The notes under the pieces were generated by a model. The model did no database searches and was not told the origin of the DNA. It was given only the letters and a program-made list of their open reading frames with translations. From contig JBGVLM010000067.1 in the NCBI GenBank assembly GCA_045124255.1, forward strand, positions 1 to 64,000: a stretch of 64,000 nt of DNA, read 5' to 3'. Of the stretch, positions 54,311-63,034 are shown piece after piece. The stretch comes from Eshraghiella sp045124255. GTDB lineage: Bacteria; Bacillota; Clostridia; Lachnospirales; Lachnospiraceae. Position numbers and translations under genes: made by a program. The number at the start of each line of letters is the position of its first letter. Position 1 is the first letter of the stretch.

Positions 54311-54339
54311 TTGATTAATTTTATTTTTTTTGATAAAAT
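54311..54339 (+). promoter_or_regulatory. Sigma-A promoter of the chemoreceptor gene
   Basis: TTGATT at 54311-54316 and TAAAAT at 54334-54339 with a 17-bp spacer. No sigma-28 pattern was seen, unlike many chemoreceptor genes. Confidence 0.55.
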
Positions 54340-54376
54340 TTAATATATCACAATACTTAGGAGAAGGAGTTTTTTT

Positions 54377-55861
54377 ATGTCAGATTTTCGTTTCAAAAAT
54401 AAGGATGAAAGATATTCCAGAATGAACCGTTTTTTTGTATTAGCGGCATCACTGCTTTTTGCAATTTTTCTTTTTTATCTTATTGTCCAGATTGTTATGG
54501 GGAGGTATAATCGTGCGATTATGCTTGTGAATTTGGGAATGCTTGTTGGGTTTGTGGTTTTCGACATTGTGTTTTTCCTTAGAAACCGAACAAGTTCGCG
54601 CCTGAAGCTTTTTATTGCCATTGAGGTCGGAATTGAATTTCTGTTCTTTTCAGCTTTTGAAACAGCAGGATTTATCGGTCTGGCTTTAATAGGTGTGCTG
54701 AGCGTCTTAATACCGTATTATGACGGCAAAGCATATAAAATAATTCTCGGCGTATATGCAGGATTATTTACTATAGGAGAGATTGGACGTTTTGCAATTA
54801 AGGTAACGGAGATAGGTATGGGTGAAATCTGTCAGATACTTATTACTTATGCAATGTTTATCGTGCTTGCAAGAGTCGGTGCTCTTTCCAAGCTCTTCAG
54901 TGACCATGCACTTGGAAGTGTTGAGGAGCAGTCGGAGAAGCTTTCGGTAATGATGGATGAGATTCTTGAAATTTCACATACAGTTAAGTCAGAATCTGAT
55001 TCAGGTACCCAGATGATGGAGAGTTTGTTAAATACATCCGTTAAGGCTGCTGAGAGCATGCAGGAGATTTCTGCTGCTACTGACATGACTGCTGAGAATA
55101 TTGAGACTCAGATTGGTATGACTCAGAATATTCAGAAGGCAATAGAAGATACTAAGGCACGTTCCGATAAGATGGTATCGATTGCAACGACCTCTACAGA
55201 GGAAATCAGTCAGAACCAGAGGATGATGGAAGAGCTTAAGACACAGGCTGTTAAGATGGAAGAGACCAATAATCAGGTTACTGAGGCGATGGAGAAGCTG
55301 TCACATCAGACCAGAGAGGTTGAAGAGATTGCCAGCATTATTCTTAATATTTCAAGCCAGACGAATCTGCTTGCACTCAATGCCTCAATTGAAAGTGCAC
55401 GTGCAGGCGAAGCCGGAAGGGGCTTTGCGGTAGTAGCTGACCAGATTAGACAGCTTGCTGAGGAGACACGTACTTCTACAGAGAGAATTACCGGAATTGT
55501 TAATGAGTTGAACAGCAATGCCAAGGAAGTCGCTGATATTACCAAGGAATCCGTAACGGCGGCAGAGAGCCAGAATAAGATGATTATTACTGCATCAGAC
55601 ACCTTTGAACTGCTTCGACAGAATATTGCTGAACTTATAAGCGATATCAATGAAATTGATGATAAGATTGAGAATCTTTCAAAGGCTAATGACCGTATCG
55701 TCGAGAATATTACACTTATTTCTGCAACAACTGAGGAGGTTACCGCAAGTGCAGAGCAGACCAACTCACTCAGCAGGGAAAATGTTGAATATGCAAGAAA
55801 TACAATGAATGCAATTAATCTTATTCAGGAAAGTGCAACAAGATTAGAGAAATATATTTAA
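54377..55861 (+). CDS. Methyl-accepting chemotaxis protein with multi-TM sensor
   Basis: The 494-residue receptor has five or six membrane segments in the first 180 residues, with no sizeable extracellular domain and no clear HAMP domain. A long cytoplasmic coiled coil (about 190-490) follows, with the conserved hairpin tip ISSQTNLLALNASIESARAG and the GRGFAVVADQIRQLAEET block. It should signal through the CheA-CheW pair of this window, probably from a membrane or intracellular cue. It has its own promoter and terminator. Confidence 0.92.
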   Translation: MSDFRFKNKDERYSRMNRFFVLAASLLFAIFLFYLIVQIVMGRYNRAIMLVNLGMLVGFVVFDIVFFLRNRTSSRLKLFIAIEVGIEFLFFSAFETAGFIGLALIGVLSVLIPYYDGKAYKIILGVYAGLFTIGEIGRFAIKVTEIGMGEICQILITYAMFIVLARVGALSKLFSDHALGSVEEQSEKLSVMMDEILEISHTVKSESDSGTQMMESLLNTSVKAAESMQEISAATDMTAENIETQIGMTQNIQKAIEDTKARSDKMVSIATTSTEEISQNQRMMEELKTQAVKMEETNNQVTEAMEKLSHQTREVEEIASIILNISSQTNLLALNASIESARAGEAGRGFAVVADQIRQLAEETRTSTERITGIVNELNSNAKEVADITKESVTAAESQNKMIITASDTFELLRQNIAELISDINEIDDKIENLSKANDRIVENITLISATTEEVTASAEQTNSLSRENVEYARNTMNAINLIQESATRLEKYI

Positions 55862-55870
55862 TCAAAAAAA

Positions 55871-55901
55871 GTCGTACACAACAGCGTGTACGGCTTTTTT
55901 T
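55871..55901 (+). terminator. Terminator between the convergent chemoreceptor and DUF368 genes
   Basis: A 9-bp stem (55871-55879 with 55886-55894, one G-T pair) with T-run on the + strand and A-run on the other, so it may serve both genes. Confidence 0.8.
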
Positions 55902-55933
55902 ATTATACTAGAAAATTTCTTTCTTAAACAAAC

Positions 55934-56839
55934 CTAATCGTTCTTATTCTCGGCAGGCTTGCTCGTTAATTTCTCAAACAGATATGAGAAAGCAGCACCT
56001 GCTATAAATAATACAATGCCGACAATTATTGAAACAGGACTGTAGGATGGATTTTCCATTTTGTAGAGTATTGCAAAAGGAGAAGCAGCAATAAGTCCCA
56101 AAATTCCGCAGTAGGTAAATGATTCAAATTTCTTCAACAGCCAGTTGATTAATTTGGAAATAAGAAGTATTCCGATAATACAGCCTATTCCGAAAGGTGC
56201 AAGTATGAGCACGCTGTTAAGCAGACCTGAACCGTCAAGATTCTTAAGGGCGGTAAGGAATATGCTGATTGTTCCTATTACACCTGAATAATAGCCAAAC
56301 ATCATTAACAGAAGAGAACCGCTTATACCCGGTACAACCATTGCAGCTGCACAGATAACACCCATAAAGAAAAGAAGTATCATTAATCCCGGATCTGCCT
56401 TCAGAGATTCTGCTGTAGCAGTTGAAGGATTGGCAACGGCCATCCATACGGCGAGCGCACAGAAAATTATGAAAAGCAGGACATGAACTGGATTGATGGA
56501 TTTTCTTTTTTCATTGTCCAATGCATTCTGGGCACTTGTAAATATTGCAGGAATTCCTCCGACAATCAGACCTACGAAGCACATACATGTCTGGAACGAG
56601 TATTTGCTTAAGCAGTGCGGAATTATGAATGAGAAAACTGCAATACCTGCAACCATTCCGATAACAATCGGAAGAAGCGTAAGGAAGGATTTCTTAAAAT
56701 TCTTAATAATCCCGTTGATTGAACCGATTAATTTGTCATAGATTCCCATTGTAACAGCCATTGTTCCGCCGCTTACACCGGGAATGATGTTGGCAACGCC
56801 AATAAAAATACCTTTAATAACGTCGATAATAAATTTCAT
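55934..56839 (-). CDS. DUF368 membrane protein (undecaprenyl-phosphate flippase type)
   Basis: This 301-residue polytopic protein starts with the family block GIFIGVANIIPGVSGGTMAV, repeats it as VPGISGSLLLMMFGYYSG in the second half, and has about eight or nine hydrophobic segments. DUF368 proteins (PopT) recycle undecaprenyl phosphate across the membrane for cell-wall synthesis. It lies alone on the minus strand between a chemoreceptor and spoIIIAA. A minus-strand aaagga site precedes the ATG. Confidence 0.88.
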   Translation of the reverse strand: MKFIIDVIKGIFIGVANIIPGVSGGTMAVTMGIYDKLIGSINGIIKNFKKSFLTLLPIVIGMVAGIAVFSFIIPHCLSKYSFQTCMCFVGLIVGGIPAIFTSAQNALDNEKRKSINPVHVLLFIIFCALAVWMAVANPSTATAESLKADPGLMILLFFMGVICAAAMVVPGISGSLLLMMFGYYSGVIGTISIFLTALKNLDGSGLLNSVLILAPFGIGCIIGILLISKLINWLLKKFESFTYCGILGLIAASPFAILYKMENPSYSPVSIIVGIVLFIAGAAFSYLFEKLTSKPAENKND

Positions 56840-56931
56840 TATTTTTTTCCTTTCAAATCTGATATCTTCATAATTCTAAATCTTTTATTTCATGTAGTCA
56901 AGAAAAATGAAAAGCATACTTAAAAATGAAA

Positions 56932-56961
56932 TTCATACCTTGTACAAGTCCGTCATATATT
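56932..56961 (+). promoter_or_regulatory. Possible sigma-E-type promoter of spoIIIA
   Basis: TTCATAC at 56932-56938 and CATATATT at 56954-56961, 15 bp apart, resemble the mother-cell sigma-E pattern (about ATA-N-CATACA). The position, 20 bp before spoIIIAA, fits. A CTTGTACAAG palindrome lies in the spacer. Confidence 0.4.
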
Positions 56962-56980
56962 TGACTAAAGGAGGTCGGAC

Positions 56981-57913
56981 ATGAAGCAGACAGAGGTATA
57001 TCAGTATTTATCAGTCAGATTACGAATGATTTTTTCAAAACTCCCGCCGGCAATCAGAATAAATGAAATCAGGTTAAGAATCGGCCAGCCCGTAATAATT
57101 GAAACGGATGAAGGAGAGATGTTTATTTCTGAGACAGGCCAGCCTGCATTAATAGGACAGGCGTACAGGGTGTGCGAAAGGGATATAAAAGAAACTTTGG
57201 AATATATAAGCAATTATTCTTTATATGCATACGAGGAGGAATTAAAAAACGGATATATAACAATTCCGGGCGGCAACAGAATAGGAATCTGCGGAAGGAC
57301 CGTTGTGGATTTAAATGGTGTCAAGACAATGAGGAATATCGGTTCGGTAAATATCCGGATGGCACATGAGGTAAGCGGCTGCTCGGACTGTTACATGGAA
57401 AAGCTTTTTGAAAATAATGAGATTTGCAACACAATGATTATTTCTCCGCCATGCAGCGGTAAAACAACAATGTTAAGGGATATTGTCAGAAATTTATCAA
57501 ACGGCTTTGCATCCCATACAGGACAGTGTGTAGGTGTTGTTGATGAGAGAAGCGAGATTGCGGCATGCTGCTATGGGGTTCCGCAGAATAATGTGGGAAT
57601 CAGGACTGATGTAATGGACGGATGTCCGAAATCCTACGGAATGATTATGTTAATCAGAAGCATGGCACCGAAGGTAATTGCAGTTGATGAAATCGGAAGC
57701 AGGGAGGATGTCGAGGCATTGGAATACTGTGTAAACTGCGGCAGCAGAATGCTTGTCACAATACATGGTTCATCAATTAAGGAAATACAAGGCAAAAAAC
57801 TTCTGGAGAGATTATTTGAAAAGAAAATTTTTAACAGATTTATTGTACTTTCGGGAATGCCGAAAAAGGGAAGTGTTGCAGGCATATATAATGCAGAGGG
57901 GGTGATGGTATGA
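56981..57913 (+). CDS. spoIIIAA: Stage III sporulation protein AA
   Basis: SpoIIIAA is a secretion-type ATPase of the forespore feeding channel. The 310-residue product has Walker A PPCSGKTT at 156-163, a Walker B region VIAVDEIGSREDVEAL and an N-terminal R3H/KH-like part. It overlaps spoIIIAB by four bases. Confidence 0.95.
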   Translation: MKQTEVYQYLSVRLRMIFSKLPPAIRINEIRLRIGQPVIIETDEGEMFISETGQPALIGQAYRVCERDIKETLEYISNYSLYAYEEELKNGYITIPGGNRIGICGRTVVDLNGVKTMRNIGSVNIRMAHEVSGCSDCYMEKLFENNEICNTMIISPPCSGKTTMLRDIVRNLSNGFASHTGQCVGVVDERSEIAACCYGVPQNNVGIRTDVMDGCPKSYGMIMLIRSMAPKVIAVDEIGSREDVEALEYCVNCGSRMLVTIHGSSIKEIQGKKLLERLFEKKIFNRFIVLSGMPKKGSVAGIYNAEGVMV

Positions 57914-58437
57914 AATATGTGCCGAAGCTAATTGGAATAGTGCTTGTTGTTTTTGCTACAACAAGCTATGGAATTGCATTGAGCAGGGATATTAAAGCAA
58001 GACTCAGTGAGTTAAAGGAGCTTAAGAAAATAATTTTTCTGCTGAAGGGAGAAATAAGCTTTGGACATACTCCGCTTTTGGAAGCCTTTGACAATATCGG
58101 CAGACGCTGCGGCGAACCGTTTAAAGGAATTATTGCAGAGTTTGTAAAACACGGCAGTGAAAGTACGAAAAAACCGTTTAATGAAATCTGGATTCAGGGC
58201 ATGAGTGCAGGACTTGCCGGAACTCATTTAAATAAAGAAGAACAGCAGAAGGTTCTGAATCTCGGAAATGAACTTGGGTTAAGTGACGTTAAAACACAGC
58301 AAAATGCAATTGACAGCTTTGCTGCGGAGCTTGATATGGATATTGAACAGCTTGCCGGGGTTGTGCCGGGAAGGGTCAGGCTCTATCACAGTATGGGGAT
58401 AATGCTTGGAATTGTCATTGCAATAATTATGATTTGA
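57910..58437 (+). CDS. spoIIIAB: Stage III sporulation protein AB
   Basis: The 175-residue protein has a membrane segment at each end and a GspF-like helical domain between them (LKELKKIIFLLKGEISFGHT, then LGLSDVKTQQNAI). It is part of the mother-cell side of the SpoIIIA-SpoIIQ channel. Order and overlap with spoIIIAA agree. Confidence 0.92.
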   Translation: MKYVPKLIGIVLVVFATTSYGIALSRDIKARLSELKELKKIIFLLKGEISFGHTPLLEAFDNIGRRCGEPFKGIIAEFVKHGSESTKKPFNEIWIQGMSAGLAGTHLNKEEQQKVLNLGNELGLSDVKTQQNAIDSFAAELDMDIEQLAGVVPGRVRLYHSMGIMLGIVIAIIMI

Positions 58438-58449
58438 GAGGACTAAGTA

Positions 58450-58644
58450 ATGGAAATAGGACTGATATTCAAAATCGCGGCAGTGGGAATAATTGTTTCG
58501 GTAATTTACCAGATTTTAAAGCACAGCGGAAGGGAAGAACAGGCTTTTTTAACAAGCCTTGCAGGACTTATTCTTGTGCTGTTCTGGATTATTCCGTATA
58601 TTCAGGAATTATTTGAAACAATTAAAACGATGTTTTCGCTTTAG
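58450..58644 (+). CDS. spoIIIAC: Stage III sporulation protein AC
   Basis: This 64-residue protein has two hydrophobic segments (about 5-20 and 33-55), including AAVGIIVSVIYQILKHSGR. The size and place between spoIIIAB and spoIIIAD identify it. Confidence 0.9.
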   Translation: MEIGLIFKIAAVGIIVSVIYQILKHSGREEQAFLTSLAGLILVLFWIIPYIQELFETIKTMFSL

Positions 58645-58655
58645 AAAGGAATAAG

Positions 58656-59030
58656 ATGTTAAGAGTTGCCATAATTGGGTTAACAGGAGCTTTTCTTGCA
58701 GTATTGTTAAGAAATCAGAAAAGTGATTTCAGTATGTATGTTATACTCGGCGTTGCAGTCATGATTTTTGCGATTATCTGTACACAGTTAGAAAGTATTA
58801 TTTCTGCGATTAATACTTTTTCTGCTTATGTGAATATTGAAAAGAAATACATTGTTATTCTCATTAAAATGACAGGTATAACCTATGTTGCCGAATTTGC
58901 GGCATCAATATGCAGGGATTTGGGATATCAGTCGATTGCAGCACAGGTGGAAATGTTTGCAAGGCTCTCTCTTTTTGTTATCAGTATCCCGGTGGTAAGT
59001 GCATTAATAGAAACAATAAGTAATTTATGA
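58656..59030 (+). CDS. spoIIIAD: Stage III sporulation protein AD
   Basis: The 124-residue membrane protein has about four hydrophobic segments and the family block YIVILIKMTGITYVAEFAAS. It overlaps spoIIIAE by four bases. Confidence 0.92.
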   Translation: MLRVAIIGLTGAFLAVLLRNQKSDFSMYVILGVAVMIFAIICTQLESIISAINTFSAYVNIEKKYIVILIKMTGITYVAEFAASICRDLGYQSIAAQVEMFARLSLFVISIPVVSALIETISNL

Positions 59031-60148
59031 AGAAAAAAATACTGATTTATATAATAATTGTGCTTCTGCTTGTACCGGCAGCGGTATTCGGAGCAGAAGA
59101 GGACAATCCCTCCGAAATGTCATATTATGATTACTCCGAAATAACGGATATTACAGAGGAAGAGGGAATTGATTTTGAAGAAATAGTCGGAGATTTTTCA
59201 AAGGGTGATATTGACGGTGCTCTTTCAAAGATGGGAAACGGTATTCTAAATGTACTGTTTGAAGAAATAGCAGCACAGAAAACCGTAATTGTGAAAATAA
59301 TATCAATTGGAATAATTGCGGCACTTTTTACCAATATAACAAGTGCGTTTGCAACCGGAAATGTTTCCGATACGGGATTTTATCTGGCTTTTACCGCACT
59401 GCTTGGAATGCTGATGGCGGGCTATCTGGTAACTGCGAATATGGTAAGTGCCGCAATGGATAAGCTTATTGAGCTGATGGAGGCAATTGTGCCGGTGTAT
59501 ATATTGTCACTCGGCTTTGCGTCGGGGCAGAGTACTGCTGCCGGATTTTATCAGGTTACAGCCCTTGCAATTGTTTTTGTTGAAAAAATAATTCAGACAA
59601 TCATTATTCCGCTTATTTACATATATATGGTCACGGGGCTTCTGAACAACATTGTTAATGAAAGCTTTATGACAAAGGCATGTGAACTTATCAAAAGTGC
59701 CGTTAACTGGATTTTAAAGGCATTACTGTCAGTTGTGGTAGGAATAAATGTAATACAGGGGCTTATCAATCCGATTGTGGATTCACTTAAAACATCATCA
59801 CTCGGAAAGGCTGCCGGAATGATTCCGGGAATCGGAGGGGCATTAAGTTCAATGTCCGGAATTATTCTGAGCTCGGGGACTTTGATTAAGAATTCGATTG
59901 GAATGGCTGCAATGGTTGCAATTGTTGTCGTGTCCTTCAGCCCGGTTGTTAAGGCTGTTGTAATGTCAGCTGCGTATAAGGCAGCAGGAGCGGTTATGGA
60001 GCCGATTTCCGATAAAAGAGTTATTAATTCAATATCAGTTATTTATGACAGCATGGGACTGTTGGCAAAAGCACTGCTGTATGCGGTTGTTTTTTTCCTT
60101 CTGACAATTGCAATTGTGTGCTGCACAACCAATCATAACGTTGCGTGA
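59027..60148 (+). CDS. spoIIIAE: Stage III sporulation protein AE
   Basis: SpoIIIAE is the large polytopic, transporter-like member of the channel. The 373-residue product has a signal-like N-terminus, an acidic region at about 24-65 and about six to eight membrane segments, with KAAGMIPGIGGALSSMSGII. It overlaps the region before spoIIIAF. Confidence 0.93.
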   Translation: MKKKILIYIIIVLLLVPAAVFGAEEDNPSEMSYYDYSEITDITEEEGIDFEEIVGDFSKGDIDGALSKMGNGILNVLFEEIAAQKTVIVKIISIGIIAALFTNITSAFATGNVSDTGFYLAFTALLGMLMAGYLVTANMVSAAMDKLIELMEAIVPVYILSLGFASGQSTAAGFYQVTALAIVFVEKIIQTIIIPLIYIYMVTGLLNNIVNESFMTKACELIKSAVNWILKALLSVVVGINVIQGLINPIVDSLKTSSLGKAAGMIPGIGGALSSMSGIILSSGTLIKNSIGMAAMVAIVVVSFSPVVKAVVMSAAYKAAGAVMEPISDKRVINSISVIYDSMGLLAKALLYAVVFFLLTIAIVCCTTNHNVA

Positions 60149-60155
60149 GGTGGAT

Positions 60156-60701
60156 ATGTCATACTTTGTTCAATGGGTCAAAAATATTGCGGTTTTTTAT
60201 ATTATTGCTTCACTGGTCATGCATTTGATACCGGGGAAAAACTATCAGAAATACATAAAGCTTTTTCTTGGAATAATTACGATTATTCTTCTGTTAAAGC
60301 CGCTTGGGGAAATACTGAATCTTGAGGAAAATTATCAGAATTATCTGAATAATAACTACAATTTTCAAATGAAGGAGTCTCTGAAAAATGAACTGCAGAT
60401 AGTTGATGAACTGCAAAAGGAGGCGGTAATAGGGGACTATAAGGCGAAAATACGGGAGAATATAAAAACTTATGTTGAAAGCCTTGAAATTACGTATATT
60501 AATGCGGACGTTGAAATAGAATTAAACGAGCAGAAAAGTAATTTTGGCGGAATAACCGGTATTTCCGTATATGTTGAGAATAGCGGCATAACGGGGAGCA
60601 GTGTTAATCCTTCGGAGGATTTAATTGTAATTGAAATAAAAAAATATTTGGCCAACTTCTATAATCTGGATAAACGCAATATAAATGTTTATATATCATA
60701 G
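60156..60701 (+). CDS. spoIIIAF: Stage III sporulation protein AF
   Basis: The 181-residue protein has two membrane segments near the N-terminus (about 8-25 and 33-52) and a soluble domain with a DKRNINVYIS end. The ATG at 60156 with gaggtgg is used; upstream codons lie inside spoIIIAE. Confidence 0.88.
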   Translation: MSYFVQWVKNIAVFYIIASLVMHLIPGKNYQKYIKLFLGIITIILLLKPLGEILNLEENYQNYLNNNYNFQMKESLKNELQIVDELQKEAVIGDYKAKIRENIKTYVESLEITYINADVEIELNEQKSNFGGITGISVYVENSGITGSSVNPSEDLIVIEIKKYLANFYNLDKRNINVYIS

Positions 60702-60742
60702 AAAAAAGGTGTGCCACAGGAAAAAAGAAAGGAAAGATTACA

Positions 60743-61318
60743 ATGGGAATTAAAATACCCCCTAAGCTTAAGGATTTTTCAAAGAAACTTTTTACAAAGG
60801 AACGGCTTCCAATCATACTGCTTGTGGGGGTATTGCTGGTAGTAATAAGCATACCGGTCAAAAAACAATCCGGTAACACAAAAGAAGCCGATGCATATAC
60901 TAATGACGCAGAGGAAACTGATTATGTTACGTCAATAGAAAACCGTCTGGAGGAGATTCTGCGGGCAACCGAAGGGGTAGGACAAAATAAAGTAATGATT
61001 ACTGTAAAAAACACAGGAAAAGATATTTTGTATTCCCAGATGGATATTTCTTCCTCGAAGGTGACGGAATCAGGCTCCGGAACAAACAGGGTATCGGAGG
61101 AAATATCCGAGTCGGAATCCGTATTGTATACGGAGGAAAACGGTACGCAGAAGCCGTATGTGCAGGGCGAGGAAATGCCTGAAATTGTCGGTGTGTTTAT
61201 AATCGCAGAGGGTGCAGGTGAGGCGCAGACCGTTACTAAAATTACAGAAGCTGCAAGTACTCTTTTGGGAGTACCGGTTAATAAAATTAAAGTTTTGAAA
61301 ATGGAGGTAGGCTCTTGA
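60743..61318 (+). CDS. spoIIIAG: Stage III sporulation protein AG
   Basis: This 191-residue ring-building protein has a membrane segment at about 24-42 and an extracytoplasmic domain resembling type III secretion ring proteins (VPVNKIKVLKME end). It forms rings with SpoIIIAH in the intermembrane space. Confidence 0.92.
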   Translation: MGIKIPPKLKDFSKKLFTKERLPIILLVGVLLVVISIPVKKQSGNTKEADAYTNDAEETDYVTSIENRLEEILRATEGVGQNKVMITVKNTGKDILYSQMDISSSKVTESGSGTNRVSEEISESESVLYTEENGTQKPYVQGEEMPEIVGVFIIAEGAGEAQTVTKITEAASTLLGVPVNKIKVLKMEVGS

Positions 61319-62019
61319 AAAAGATTTTCAAGAAAAATCATATTATTATTACTGTACTGGCTTTACTTATTGCAGTTGCCGGTTACATAAACTATACAGA
61401 TAATATTAAGGATAAGACTAAGAATAATAAGGTTGACCAGGTGGATGGAGAGATTCAGAATAATGACGCAGAGCCTGATGATAATTCTATTACGGACCCG
61501 GGAGCTGTTGTTTTCACATCAACGGGAATATCCCAGTTCATTGTCAGTGCAAAGCTTGAAAGGGAACAGGTAAGGGCGGCCAATAAAGAAACACTGCTGG
61601 AAATCATTGATAATGAAACTCTTCAGGATGAGGCAAAGAAGGAAGCAATTTCACAGATGGTACAGATAACGGACGCTTCCGAAAAGGAGGCGGCAGCAGA
61701 ACTTCTGCTTGAAGCAAAGGGCTTCAGTAATGTCATCGTTTCAATTTCAGGTTCACAGGTTGATGTAGTGGTTGAGACCTCTGAGCTGACAGAGAGCGAT
61801 TTGGCGCAGGTTGAGGATGTTGTTACAAGAAAAACAGGCTGCAGCATTGACGCACTGACAATTACTTCGGTTTCTCCGGTAACGGATAATAATACGAATA
61901 ATTCATCAGAGGATGAGGTTTCATCTGATAAGGTTGCAGATAAGGATTCAGTGGAATCAGACGAAGCTACGGATAATGCCGAAGAAGGGACAGAAGAAGA
62001 AAATTTGGTGACTAAGTAA
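61315..62019 (+). CDS. spoIIIAH: Stage III sporulation protein AH
   Basis: SpoIIIAH binds SpoIIQ across the intermembrane space. The 234-residue product has a membrane segment at about 8-24 and an EscJ/ring-building domain (SAKLEREQVRAANKETLLEI, then TRKTGCSIDALTITSV). It ends in an acidic low-complexity tail. The start is a TTG overlapping spoIIIAG, with ggaggt upstream. Confidence 0.92.
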   Translation: MKKIFKKNHIIITVLALLIAVAGYINYTDNIKDKTKNNKVDQVDGEIQNNDAEPDDNSITDPGAVVFTSTGISQFIVSAKLEREQVRAANKETLLEIIDNETLQDEAKKEAISQMVQITDASEKEAAAELLLEAKGFSNVIVSISGSQVDVVVETSELTESDLAQVEDVVTRKTGCSIDALTITSVSPVTDNNTNNSSEDEVSSDKVADKDSVESDEATDNAEEGTEEENLVTK

Positions 62020-62026
62020 GAAGTGT

Positions 62027-62055
62027 TTGCAAATTATATGTTATTTTATTATAAT
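62027..62055 (+). promoter_or_regulatory. Sigma-A promoter of the Asp23-family gene
   Basis: TTGCAA at 62027-62032 and TATAAT at 62050-62055 with a 17-bp spacer. It separates the sporulation operon from the following housekeeping genes. Confidence 0.7.
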
Positions 62056-62101
62056 GATTTTAGGATACAAATTTAGTTAGATTCGAATCAGGAGGATAAA
62101 G

Positions 62102-62488
62102 ATGACAGATAACAGAAAGAAAACATCAAAATCATCATCATATACAGCAGAGGACAGCGTTGGAAGAATTCAGATTTCTGACCAGGTTGTAGCTGTTATT
62201 GCAGGTATTGCAGCTACGGAAGTTGAAGGTGTTGCTTCACTCGTAGGCAATATTACCAATGAAATAGTAAGCAAGATGGGAATCAAGAATCTCTCCAAGG
62301 GTGTTAAGGTTGAGATGTCAGAGACTTCTGTAATGGCTTATGTTACAATTAATCTTATGTACGGCTTCAATATTCCTGAGGTCTGCCAGAAGGTACAGGA
62401 GAAGGTTGCGTCATCAATTGAGACAATGACAGGACTGTCAGTTGCAAGTGTTGATGTATGTGTAGCAGATTTGACAGTTAATAAATAA
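62102..62488 (+). CDS. Asp23/Gls24 family envelope-stress protein
   Basis: The 128-residue product has the family body VGRIQISDQVVAVIAGIAAT, EVEGVASLVGNI and the long amphipathic helices. Asp23-like proteins lie along the cytoplasmic membrane and affect envelope stress. In many Clostridia such a gene precedes nusB and xseA, as here. Confidence 0.92.
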   Translation: MTDNRKKTSKSSSYTAEDSVGRIQISDQVVAVIAGIAATEVEGVASLVGNITNEIVSKMGIKNLSKGVKVEMSETSVMAYVTINLMYGFNIPEVCQKVQEKVASSIETMTGLSVASVDVCVADLTVNK

Positions 62489-62541
62489 TTGCATAATTAG
62501 CAAATTCTGCTTTTTAATTTTGTATATTTATTGTATAATGG

Positions 62542-62567
62542 GAGTGTCTGTATGCATACGGACACTC
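62542..62567 (+). other. Long hairpin in front of nusB
   Basis: A nearly perfect 13-bp inverted repeat (62542-62554 with 62555-62567, one G-T pair; the innermost pairs must open as loop) is followed by tattttattttt. It is either a weak terminator/attenuator for the upstream gene or an operator. A perfect TATAAT lies directly upstream at 62534-62539 without a good -35 box. Confidence 0.55.
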
Positions 62568-62591
62568 TATTTTATTTTTGCAGAGGTTATT

Positions 62592-63020
62592 ATGAAAAGA
62601 ACAATTTTGAGAGAACATGTGTTCCGGATTTTATTTCGTTATGATTTTTTTGATTTGAAGGACTTTGAGGAACAGAAGACATTGTATTTTGACGAGTATC
62701 CTGATTTCTCAGATTATCCGGAGATTAAGGACTGTCCTGTTATTAGTGAACTTGACAGAGCGGAGATTGAGACAAGGATTAATGACGTTATCAGTCATAT
62801 CGAAGAAATTGACAATATGATTAGTGAGAAATGCACCGGCTGGAAGCTCGACCGCATAGCCAAGGCGGAACTGGCAATAATAAGACTTGCGGCATATGAA
62901 ATGCATTTTGACCCGCAGGTGGACAAGGCAATTGCTATTAATGAAGCAGTTGAGCTCGCCAAGAAATACGGAGATGACAAGGCTCCGTCATTTGTTAACG
63001 GAGTGCTTTCCAAACTTTAA
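62592..63020 (+). CDS. nusB: Transcription antitermination protein NusB
   Basis: NusB binds boxA RNA with S10 and supports antitermination of rRNA operons. The 142-residue product has LREHVFRILFRYDFFD and the C-terminal block DKAIAINEAVELAKKYGDDK, ending in FVNGVLSKL. The ATG at 62592 is used; a longer upstream frame would run through the hairpin. Confidence 0.95.
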   Translation: MKRTILREHVFRILFRYDFFDLKDFEEQKTLYFDEYPDFSDYPEIKDCPVISELDRAEIETRINDVISHIEEIDNMISEKCTGWKLDRIAKAELAIIRLAAYEMHFDPQVDKAIAINEAVELAKKYGDDKAPSFVNGVLSKL

Positions 63021-63034
63021 TATCAGAGGTTTTT

